Position numbers and translations under genes: made by a program. The notes under the pieces are model-generated. The model was not told the DNA's origin. It searched no databases and worked only from the letters and a program-made list of their open reading frames with translations. Shown piece by piece: positions 1 through 5,391 of a stretch of 9,299 bases of DNA (within the stretch, counting starts at the first letter, position 1; each line of letters opens with the position of its first letter). The stretch lies in the NCBI GenBank assembly GCA_948472605.1, contig CAOKUH010000061.1, forward strand, positions 1 to 9,299, in the 5' to 3' direction. The DNA comes from an uncultured Mycoplasmatota bacterium. Lineage in GTDB: Bacteria > Bacillota_I > Bacilli_A > RF39 > UBA660.

Positions 1-104
1 ATTTTTATTTATAAATTGCTTAAAAAAAGCGGACATTTTCATAAAAAAGTCACAAAAATAGTCATAATTTAAAAGATATTATTGAATATACTATAAATAA
101 TTAT

Positions 105-1643
105 TTGAAATTTACAACTCCTTTAAGTTTGAAAAATGAGATTATGCGTTCTAAAGCCGAGGCGTCTATAGCTAATTTTTTATTTATGAATGGGGTAGAA
201 TATAAATATGAAGAACCATATCCTGAAAAGATAGAAAATGATAAAGCATATTTACCAGATTTTACAATTGATATTAATGGAGTACCTTTATATATTGAAT
301 ATTTTGGTTTATCTAGTTATTATGAAAATGACACTATTAGCGAAACAAACAGGAAAAAATATGAAGATATTAGATTTCGAAAAAGAGCTTTTCATAAATT
401 AAATAAAAATAATTACATAGAACTAGATTATAAAAAAACTATAGATGGAAATGGGGTTAATTATTTAGAGGATTTAGAATTGGAACTAAAAAAGCGTAAT
501 GTTAAAATGCATAAATTAAGTGACAAAGAAATTTATGATCAAATATTAAATAATAATGTAAGTGCAGAATTTTATCGTTTTGTTGATTTTGTTTTAGATT
601 TAATTCATAATATTAAGGAAAATCCTAATAGAGAAAAATATATGGATGTTGTTGTAAAATATATTTCTTCTTTAAATGAGTTACCAGAAACAAAACTTGA
701 AATGTTTGAAGAGGCTAAACTTTTCTTTAAAATTTACAATTATTATGAAAGTAAATTGTTTCCTCAAAATAGAATTGATTTTGCGGATATGATTTATCAT
801 GCCAATAGATATTTAAAAGAGCTTGATGAATCTACTAATTTATTAGACTATGAGTATTTAATAATAGATGAGTATCAAGATATTTCTTTAAGTCGCTATC
901 ATTTTGCTAAAAATATATCTGCTATATCTAATGCTAAAGTAATTTCTGTAGGTGATGATTGGCAAACCATTTTCTCTTTTGCTGGTTCTAGAATTGATTT
1001 ATTTTTAAAATATAACTCTCTTTTTCCTGGGGCTAAACAATTATTTATTAATAGTACTTATCGAAATAGTCAAGAGTTAATTAATAAAGCAGGGGAGTTT
1101 GTTATGCAAAATCCTTTACAAATAAGAAAAAATTTAGTTTCTAATGTTAAAAGAACTAAGCCAATTAAATTTTGTTATTACGAAAATGATCAATATGAAA
1201 AGGTTGCTGCGATTTTAAGAAAAATATATCAAGAAAATTCTAAAGATAAGGTATTAATATTAGCAAGAAAAAATAGACATATAAAAAAAATGTTAGAAAC
1301 TAATTTGTTTAATGATGGAGTAGATACTAGAGTGGTATTTTTAGAACATCCAGATATGATAATTGATGCTATGTCTATTCATAGTGCTAAAGGACTTGGG
1401 GCAGATCAAGTTATACTTTTGAATATTACTAATGATGATTTTCCTTGTAAAGAGAACGAGAAAATATGGTTCTATAATTTATTTAAGCCTCATGGTTATA
1501 ATGAAAATTATCCTTTTGCTGAAGATAGACGTATTTTCTATGTTGCTTTAACAAGAACTAAAAAAGATGTTTATTTGCTTATTCCAGAAAATAAGAATAA
1601 ACAATCTAGCTTTATTAATGAATTATTAAATAGAAGAGAGTAG
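105..1643 (+). CDS. UvrD/helicase IV-type SF1 helicase, C-terminal portion lacking Walker A
   Basis: This is the later part of a superfamily 1A DNA helicase of the kind with a nuclease-fold insertion, expected to unwind DNA in repair or defence. Residues 15-70 resemble a PD-(D/E)XK/Vsr-like module (KAEASIANFL, then PDF at 51-53 and YIEYFG at 63-68). Helicase motifs follow in order: II (LIIDEYQDIS, 252-261), III (VGDDWQTIFSFAGS, 282-295), IV-like (STYRNSQEL, 317-325), V (SIHSAKGLGADQV, 424-436) and VI (FYVALTRTKKD, 478-488). The Walker A loop (motif I) and motif Ia, which in this family precede the nuclease insert, are absent. The frame is open back to 45 but is closed by TAA at 42-44. The TTG at 105 has no convincing ribosome binding site, and neither does the ATG at 144. 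The gene is therefore either truncated or frameshifted near the window edge. As it stands it could not bind and hydrolyse ATP normally. Family call is confident; functionality is doubtful. Confidence 0.8.
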   Translation: MKFTTPLSLKNEIMRSKAEASIANFLFMNGVEYKYEEPYPEKIENDKAYLPDFTIDINGVPLYIEYFGLSSYYENDTISETNRKKYEDIRFRKRAFHKLNKNNYIELDYKKTIDGNGVNYLEDLELELKKRNVKMHKLSDKEIYDQILNNNVSAEFYRFVDFVLDLIHNIKENPNREKYMDVVVKYISSLNELPETKLEMFEEAKLFFKIYNYYESKLFPQNRIDFADMIYHANRYLKELDESTNLLDYEYLIIDEYQDISLSRYHFAKNISAISNAKVISVGDDWQTIFSFAGSRIDLFLKYNSLFPGAKQLFINSTYRNSQELINKAGEFVMQNPLQIRKNLVSNVKRTKPIKFCYYENDQYEKVAAILRKIYQENSKDKVLILARKNRHIKKMLETNLFNDGVDTRVVFLEHPDMIIDAMSIHSAKGLGADQVILLNITNDDFPCKENEKIWFYNLFKPHGYNENYPFAEDRRIFYVALTRTKKDVYLLIPENKNKQSSFINELLNRRE

Positions 1644-1680
1644 AGTGTAGTTTAATTGTTCTACTCTCTTGCTTTCTTTA
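1634..1680 (+). terminator. Hairpin terminator overlapping the helicase stop codon
   Basis: A perfect 11-bp inverted repeat (AAGAGAGTAGA at 1634-1644, TCTACTCTCTT at 1660-1670) encloses a 15-base loop. It is followed by a T-rich but interrupted tail (GCTTTCTTT). The left arm contains the helicase stop codon TAG (1641-1643), a common arrangement for intrinsic terminators. The interrupted U-tract makes it weaker than the other terminators in this window. Confidence 0.6.
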
Positions 1681-1702
1681 CTACTGGAAATTTTCAAGCT
1701 TA

Positions 1703-1894
1703 ATGAGTAGATTGGAAGATGATTATATAAGAATTCCTAATAAAAAAAGTTCCTGCAAGAACATATTTTTTAATAAGGGAAAGCGATGATCGAATTATAG
1801 GTATGATTAATATTAGATTAGCTATGGAATAGAGATAGTATTAATGGCTGCAGATAAAGCTAATCCTGCTTCATGGCGTACAATGGGATATTAA
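1703..1894 (+). pseudogene. Degraded GNAT-family N-acetyltransferase remnant
   Basis: Three frame fragments read as pieces of one GNAT acetyltransferase. From ATG 1703 the frame gives MSRLEDDYIRIPNKK. After a run of seven A (1742-1748) the match moves one base on and gives VPARTYFLIRESDDRIIG, then MINIRLAME and a TAG stop. This is the typical beta-strand region with the (D)RIIGxINIR signature of this family. A third fragment, VLMAADKANPASWRTMGY and TAA at 1892-1894, matches the late VLxxCDxxNxASxRTM element. The segment between them, which normally holds the acetyl-CoA-binding R/Q-x-x-G-x-G/A loop, is missing. The result is one homopolymer frameshift, one in-frame stop and an internal deletion. 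The family assignment is from motif memory and the substrate cannot be known. No function is expected. Confidence 0.65.
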
Positions 1895-2134
1895 TGATTA
1901 AGCAAACAATGTTACGAAAATAATTAATTTGGAAAAATATTAATCTGATATTTTAATTTTAAACATCAAAAATAAAAAAATGACACTCAATCAATTATGA
2001 ATGAGTATCTTACTCGTTATTAAAGTATGTATGAATGCTTTTGAGCGTGTTTTTAAAAGATATTACAATACAATAACAAAGTATATATCGTATGTTTCGA
2101 AATATTGAAGTTAACATAATATATATTATACGAA

Positions 2135-2158
2135 ATTGTTTTTGTGAAGAAAAACAAT
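2135..2158. repeat. Perfect 9-bp inverted repeat in the non-coding stretch
   Basis: ATTGTTTTT (2135-2143) and AAAAACAAT (2150-2158) are perfect reverse complements around a 6-base loop. Neither strand has a U-tract directly after the stem, so it does not look like a terminator, and no gene abuts it. It may be a chance hairpin in AT-rich DNA. Confidence 0.35.
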
Positions 2159-2404
2159 GAAAAACTATAAAATATTACCAATTATAATGATATATTAAAA
2201 ATGTTTATATTTTACTTAATGATTTAAATAATATAGCTTTATTTAAAAATATATTTTAATTTTTAATCTTAATGCTGTTTAACTTTTAACTATCATTTGA
2301 ATATATATTTTTTTTCAATCCAACTTACTAATATAATAATATGGATAATATTTTATTATAATTTCAATTGGTAATTGGTTATATTCCTTGTTAAAATATA
2401 ATAT

Positions 2405-2438
2405 ACTCCCTACCCTTATTTCAAACAAAGAGGGGAGT
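2405..2438 (-). terminator. Possible terminator hairpin downstream of the HTH regulator gene
   Basis: ACTCCC (2405-2410) pairs with GGGAGT (2433-2438), with partial further pairing inside. It sits about 37 bases past the stop codon of the minus-strand regulator. GC-rich arms in very AT-rich surroundings favour a real structure. Neither side has a clean U-tract (the minus-strand tail reads ATATTATATTTT), so the terminator role is only moderately supported. Confidence 0.45.
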
Positions 2439-2474
2439 TGTTAGTTTATTTCAATAAATAAAAAAGATATAAAC

Positions 2475-3251
2475 TTATACCTTTCTTGATTCAATCTCAG
2501 CTATTTTTTCTATAACTTCTTGAGCATTCGCTTCATTGATTTCTGTATATCCAAGTTCTTTTAATGCTTGAACCTTTATTGTATTTAATTGTTGAGTACG
2601 ACTTAATTTTTCTTCATTTTTCTGTTCTATTTCTTGGACAAAACGCTTATGACTTTCAGCTAATTTACTACGACTTGCTCCCCCATTATTGTATAATGTC
2701 AAAGCTGAATATAAAATTCCTTCAAAAATAAATTGTTTATCTTCATTAAATTTGTAGTCTTCTGGATTAGTAAATCCTGTTGTTTTTGACATATAGCCAA
2801 AAATATATTTTATTTCAGGGACATTATCAATTGATTGTAGCATATGATATAAATACTCTATAGCATAATAATTTTCTTCCTTTTTATTATCGTCTAATAA
2901 CTTTTCTTTAACTAAATAAGTAAGATCAATTAATAAATTTTGTTCTTCTTTATTTAGTCCTTTTAAGTCAAAATAACTTTCCATATCGCTTGCTGATTTA
3001 ACACCTTGATTTAAACGTGATTCCACAGCCATCAAATAATCAGTAGTAACCTTTATGGCTTTAATTGTTCCATCTTCCCCATCTTCTATATCTAATAGTT
3101 TATATAAAAGGATTTTCTTTTCTTTAGGCCATTTGTTGATATCATCTAATTCTAAATAATTATAAACCATCTGGCGAGATACACCTAAATATTTAGCAAG
3201 CCTCACTTTAGAAATCCCTAATTCTTGTAATAATTCATTTAATCTATCCAT
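2475..3251 (-). CDS. Cro/C1 (XRE)-type HTH DNA-binding protein with unrecognised C-terminal region
   Basis: A 258-residue cytoplasmic protein, probably a transcriptional regulator. Residues 4-35 form a helix-turn-helix of the XRE type (ISKVRLAKYLGVSRQMVYNY, 13-32), in which LAKYLGVSRQMVYNY spans the second and recognition helices. The remaining roughly 220 residues match no family I recognise. They contain a Leu/Lys/Glu-rich helical region (about 90-150), an aromatic-rich middle with FIFEGILYSALTLY (174-187), and a charged, probably coiled-coil tail from about 195 to the end that could mediate oligomerisation. The ATG is well placed behind AAGGAGGT. The gene has its own strong promoter just after mnmA, and repeated half-sites cover that promoter, which points to autoregulation. 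It is much longer than a minimal phage-type repressor. A regulator left by a mobile element is an alternative to a resident gene, but no integrase or phage gene is nearby. Target genes other than itself are unknown. Confidence 0.75.
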   Translation of the reverse strand: MDRLNELLQELGISKVRLAKYLGVSRQMVYNYLELDDINKWPKEKKILLYKLLDIEDGEDGTIKAIKVTTDYLMAVESRLNQGVKSASDMESYFDLKGLNKEEQNLLIDLTYLVKEKLLDDNKKEENYYAIEYLYHMLQSIDNVPEIKYIFGYMSKTTGFTNPEDYKFNEDKQFIFEGILYSALTLYNNGGASRSKLAESHKRFVQEIEQKNEEKLSRTQQLNTIKVQALKELGYTEINEANAQEVIEKIAEIESRKV

Positions 3252-3268
3252 GTTTTTTACCTCCTTGA

Positions 3269-3325
3269 TTTTACACTTTAATTATATCACTTAACACTTT
3301 TTTGTCAAGTGTAAAAATGTGTAAA
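3269..3325. promoter_or_regulatory. Probable operator array over the regulator promoter
   Basis: TTTTACACTT (3269-3278) and AAGTGTAAAA (3307-3316) form a perfect 10-bp inverted repeat that brackets the -10 and -35 boxes. A second GTGTAAA lies at 3319-3325, exactly 10 bp (one helical turn) from the copy at 3309-3315. A further ACACTTT at 3294-3300 is 21 bp (two turns) from the copy at 3273-3279. CACTT also occurs at 3288-3292. Helically phased repeats across a promoter are typical of cooperative binding by a Cro/C1-like repressor. The likely binder is the adjacent HTH protein. The outermost copy touches the last bases before the mnmA stop codon. Confidence 0.65.
3281..3308 (-). promoter_or_regulatory. 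Sigma-A-type promoter of the HTH regulator
   Basis: On the minus strand the region reads TTGACA (3308-3303), a 16-base spacer, then TATAAT (3286-3281). Both hexamers are perfect consensus, the best promoter in this window. The start codon lies about 30 bases downstream of the -10 box, behind AAGGAGGT. A perfect -35/-10 pair for a regulator gene fits a promoter held down by its own repressor. Confidence 0.8.
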
Positions 3326-3326
3326 C

Positions 3327-4430
3327 TTATAAATAAAATAGTTTTTTGCCTTGTTTATATATTTCTTTAATAATTCCACAACCTAAACATTCTTCATCTA
3401 AATATAAAACACAAGCTTGCCCTGGAGTAACAGCTTTTACTTTTTCTTTATAACTTACTTTGATATTTCCATCATTTAAATATTCTAAAGAAACTTTAAA
3501 ATCCTCTCCCCTATAACGAAATTTAGCAGTACAATCTTTTGGTCGCTTATCACTAATAAAATTAACATCTTCTATTATGCATTCGTCACTATATAAATAT
3601 TCGCTATCGCCGAAAGCTACATACAAAATGTTTTTTGAAACATCTTTACCACATACATAATGGCGTGATTCGCTACCACTTATACCTACATTTCGTCTTT
3701 GACCAATCGTATAATTCATAAGTCCAGAATGAGTACCTATTTTTTCTAAAGTTTCAACATTTAAAATATCTCCAGGATTAGGCTTTAAATAATTTTTAAT
3801 AAATTCTTGATAATTTCTTTCTCCTATAAAACATATACCTGTAGAATCCTTTTTTTGAGCAACGTTTAATCCTATTTCTGAAGCTATTTGGCGTACTTCA
3901 CTTTTTTCTAATTCACCAATAGGAAATAATACATTCTTAAGCTGATCTTTACTTATCATAGCAAGAAAATAACTTTGGTCTTTATTTTTATCCAATCCTC
4001 TATATAATAAGCCATCAATACTTCTTGCATAATGGCCAGTTGCCATAAAGTCTCCACCTAGCTTTTCTACTTCTTTTTTAAATAAATCAAATTTTATATA
4101 TTTATTACATAAGAGATCAGGATTAGGTGTTCTCCCCTTCTTAAGTTCATCTAGAAAATATGTAAAAACATAATCCCAATATTCTTTAATAAAATCTACA
4201 CGATGAAGTGGAATATTTAATATTCTGCAAGTCTCTAAAGCATCATTATAATCGCTTTCTTGTGGACAAATATAATTATTTATATTAGGATTACCACTAA
4301 TGTCATTATTAATTAATGAATCCCAATTACGCATAAAAAGGCCCTCTACTTCATATCCTTTTTCCTTTAATAAATAAGCAGATACAGCAGAATCAACTCC
4401 ACCAGATATCCCAACTATAACTTTTGCCAT
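3327..4430 (-). CDS. mnmA: tRNA-specific 2-thiouridylase MnmA (TrmU)
   Basis: Catalyses ATP-dependent 2-thiolation of wobble uridine 34 in tRNAs for Lys, Glu and Gln, taking sulfur from a cysteine desulfurase (directly or through carriers). It acts in the cytoplasm. At 367 residues it has normal family length. The PP-loop ATP-binding motif SGGVDS is at 9-14 within GISGGVDSAVSAYLL. Cys108 in NPDLLCNKYIKF and Cys200 in DSTGICFIG are the conserved nucleophile and persulfide cysteines. The conserved ATGHYAR is at 130-136, and the YTIGQRRNVGI stretch (240-250) marks the central domain. The C-terminal beta-barrel with VTPGQACVLY (334-343) is complete. The ATG follows an AAGGTGATG ribosome binding site at good distance. 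It has its own promoter candidate and is preceded by a terminator, so it is probably transcribed alone, perhaps with readthrough into the HTH gene, since no terminator is visible after it. No missing residues were noticed. Confidence 0.96.
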   Translation of the reverse strand: MAKVIVGISGGVDSAVSAYLLKEKGYEVEGLFMRNWDSLINNDISGNPNINNYICPQESDYNDALETCRILNIPLHRVDFIKEYWDYVFTYFLDELKKGRTPNPDLLCNKYIKFDLFKKEVEKLGGDFMATGHYARSIDGLLYRGLDKNKDQSYFLAMISKDQLKNVLFPIGELEKSEVRQIASEIGLNVAQKKDSTGICFIGERNYQEFIKNYLKPNPGDILNVETLEKIGTHSGLMNYTIGQRRNVGISGSESRHYVCGKDVSKNILYVAFGDSEYLYSDECIIEDVNFISDKRPKDCTAKFRYRGEDFKVSLEYLNDGNIKVSYKEKVKAVTPGQACVLYLDEECLGCGIIKEIYKQGKKLFYL

Positions 4431-4453
4431 AACATCACCTTAATTTCATGAAT

Positions 4454-4482
4454 ATTATAGCAATTATTCAGTCTAAAATAAA
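4454..4482 (-). promoter_or_regulatory. Promoter candidate for mnmA
   Basis: Minus-strand TATAAT (4459-4454) is a perfect -10 box about 23 bases before the mnmA ATG. With a 17-base spacer the -35 position reads TTTATT (4482-4477), which is weak. The ribosome binding site AAGGTGATG lies between the -10 box and the ATG. Confidence 0.5.
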
Positions 4483-4485
4483 GCT

Positions 4486-4511
4486 AAAAAGAATACCATT
4501 TTTTAGTATTC
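4486..4511 (-). terminator. Intrinsic terminator after the SpoIIM-like gene
   Basis: On the minus strand GAATAC (4511-4506) pairs with GTATTC (4496-4491) across a short A-rich loop, followed at once by TTTTT (4490-4486). It lies about 34 bases past the stop of the SpoIIM-like gene and upstream of the mnmA promoter, separating the two transcripts. Confidence 0.7.
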
Positions 4512-4544
4512 CATTATACTTTTTTAGAAAGTTTCATTGTTTAT

Positions 4545-5114
4545 TTAACCTAAAATCAATATTAATAAACGATTTGAGATAAAATAAACAAATACATCAT
4601 TAATTAAAATAAGAGCAATCAATGTGATTATGTATTTAAAGTTTTTGATAAAATCATAGTTTTTCTTTTTTAAACAAATTATATATGTTTTTAAATAATT
4701 TATAGTTTTAACAAAAAGCAAAAGTAATAGAAAAATAAAGATAAATTTAACTAAAATGAAATAAACTAAAAAGTACCAAATAGCATTTATTTTAAATAAA
4801 GAAAAGAATAAAGGGATAATGAAACCAAGTGTAATTCCTTCAAAGAAAATATAAATAGTTAATAGAGGTAGTCCAATGAAGCAAAATAATGTTAAAGCAA
4901 TTATTATAAGTATAATAAAATGATAGAAAATATTTTTTATAGTGAAAACATTATTTTTAAATAAATTAGTGAGTGATAAAACAATAGTTTCTTTTAAAGA
5001 CGAATCTTGTTTAAAGTAAAAAAGTAGTCCTGTAATAATACCAAATATAAAAATAACTAGAATGAATATTAGTAACGTTTCATGTTTTTTTAAGCTTGTC
5101 CAAATTGTCTTCAA
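4545..5114 (-). CDS. SpoIIM-like multi-helix membrane protein
   Basis: A strongly hydrophobic integral membrane protein of about 189 residues with roughly five transmembrane helices (about 14-34, 61-79, 82-107, 112-135 and 160-183). The short Lys-rich N-terminus LKTIWTSLKKHE suggests a cytoplasmic N-terminus. The layout, with a first helix near residue 15 and a central GLPLLTIYIFFEGITLGFII segment, resembles the SpoIIM (stage II sporulation protein M/DUF95) family. In spore formers that family works with SpoIID/SpoIIP in engulfment, but members also occur in non-sporulating bacteria with unknown roles. Start choice: GTG at 5123 lies inside the ribosome binding site itself. AGAGGTGA (5127-5120) is ideally spaced for the TTG at 5114-5112, so I prefer TTG. 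No sporulation partner is in the window. Family assignment is by pattern and moderately secure; function here is unknown. Confidence 0.7.
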   Translation of the reverse strand: MKTIWTSLKKHETLLIFILVIFIFGIITGLLFYFKQDSSLKETIVLSLTNLFKNNVFTIKNIFYHFIILIIIALTLFCFIGLPLLTIYIFFEGITLGFIIPLFFSLFKINAIWYFLVYFILVKFIFIFLLLLLFVKTINYLKTYIICLKKKNYDFIKNFKYIITLIALILINDVFVYFISNRLLILILG

Positions 5115-5133
5115 ATTTATCACCTCTTTCTAA

Positions 5134-5163
5134 ATCATATTTACTATTTAAAAAAAATATGAT
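5134..5163. promoter_or_regulatory. Palindromic divergent promoter/operator candidate
   Basis: ATCATATTT (5134-5142) and AAATATGAT (5155-5163) form a perfect 9-bp inverted repeat midway between two divergent genes. Each arm contains a -10-like TATGAT on its outgoing strand (plus 5158-5163; minus 5139-5134), so the two start regions are back to back. No good -35 hexamer is seen at 17 bases on either side. Promoter activity is therefore uncertain, or an activator would be needed. Confidence 0.4.
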
Positions 5164-5194
5164 AATTTATTAATGTTAGAGGTGAAAATACATA

Positions 5195-5296
5195 ATGAGT
5201 AAAAAAACGCGAAAAGTACTTGTTTGGGTTATGTTATTCTTAATGATTGGTAGTGTTATTGCAACTTTAGTTGGTTATGCGCTATTACCAAGATAA
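5195..5296 (+). CDS. 33-residue single-helix membrane protein, DUF4044/Prli42-like
   Basis: A very short gene. It encodes MSKKTRKVLVWVMLFLM followed by IGSVIATLVGYALLPR, 33 residues. A basic N-terminus (KKTRK) precedes one hydrophobic helix (about 8-31), predicting N-in, single-pass membrane insertion. The shape and the K-x-x-VWxML...GS pattern resemble the tiny Bacillota proteins annotated DUF4044 or Prli42. Prli42 in Listeria anchors the stressosome, but similarity at this length is weak evidence of that role. The gene is supported by AGAGGTGA (5178-5185) nine bases before the ATG, and by an intrinsic terminator 12 bases after the stop. It is divergent from the SpoIIM-like gene and appears monocistronic. 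Confidence 0.75.
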   Translation: MSKKTRKVLVWVMLFLMIGSVIATLVGYALLPR

Positions 5297-5307
5297 GTTT
5301 TATTTAT

Positions 5308-5329
5308 AGAACCTAGATGGTTCTTTTTT
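5308..5329 (+). terminator. Intrinsic terminator after the small membrane protein
   Basis: AGAACC (5308-5313) pairs perfectly with GGTTCT (5319-5324) around a 5-base loop, followed by a run of T to 5329. It isolates the small gene from pilB downstream. Confidence 0.8.
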
Positions 5330-5331
5330 AC

Positions 5332-5360
5332 TTGTAAGAAATATTTTTATATTATATAAT
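5332..5360 (+). promoter_or_regulatory. Promoter of the PilB-type ATPase gene
   Basis: TTGTAA (5332-5337), a 17-base spacer and a perfect TATAAT (5355-5360) lie directly after the preceding terminator and about 31 bases before the preferred ATG. This is a good constitutive-type promoter. No competence (ComK-type) box was recognised. Confidence 0.7.
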
Positions 5361-5391
5361 TAAATAAGAGTAAAAGAGGATAGTGAAATAT

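Larger units (their letters stand above)
1895..2474. other. AT-rich non-coding stretch, no supportable gene
   Basis: Very AT-rich sequence with dense stop codons in all frames. The longest plus-strand run (ATG 2001 to about 2108, 35 codons) has no ribosome binding site and no recognisable similarity. Identifiable structures are a weak hairpin near 2000-2018, a perfect 9-bp hairpin at 2135-2158, and the hairpin at 2405-2438 downstream of the minus-strand regulator. Together with the flanking helicase fragment and acetyltransferase relic it looks like decayed sequence, possibly a scar of past insertion or deletion. Confidence 0.6.

Noticed and set aside
2000..2018. AATGAGT/ACTCGTT hairpin as a terminator or attenuator
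   Set aside because: The stem needs a G-U pair, no U-tract follows it, and no gene is placed to be controlled by it.
2001..2108. Short plus-strand open frame (35 codons) in the AT-rich gap
   Set aside because: No ribosome binding site, no promoter and no recognisable motif. Such lengths arise by chance here.
1644..2474. CRISPR array, IS element or attachment site in the non-coding stretch
   Set aside because: No regularly spaced direct repeats, no transposase or integrase fragments and no convincing terminal inverted repeats were found by eye.
5178..5185. AGAGGTGA paired with TCACCTCT (5120-5127) as a functional inverted repeat
   Set aside because: These are the ribosome binding sites of two divergent genes. 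Their symmetry is explained by shared complementarity to 16S rRNA.
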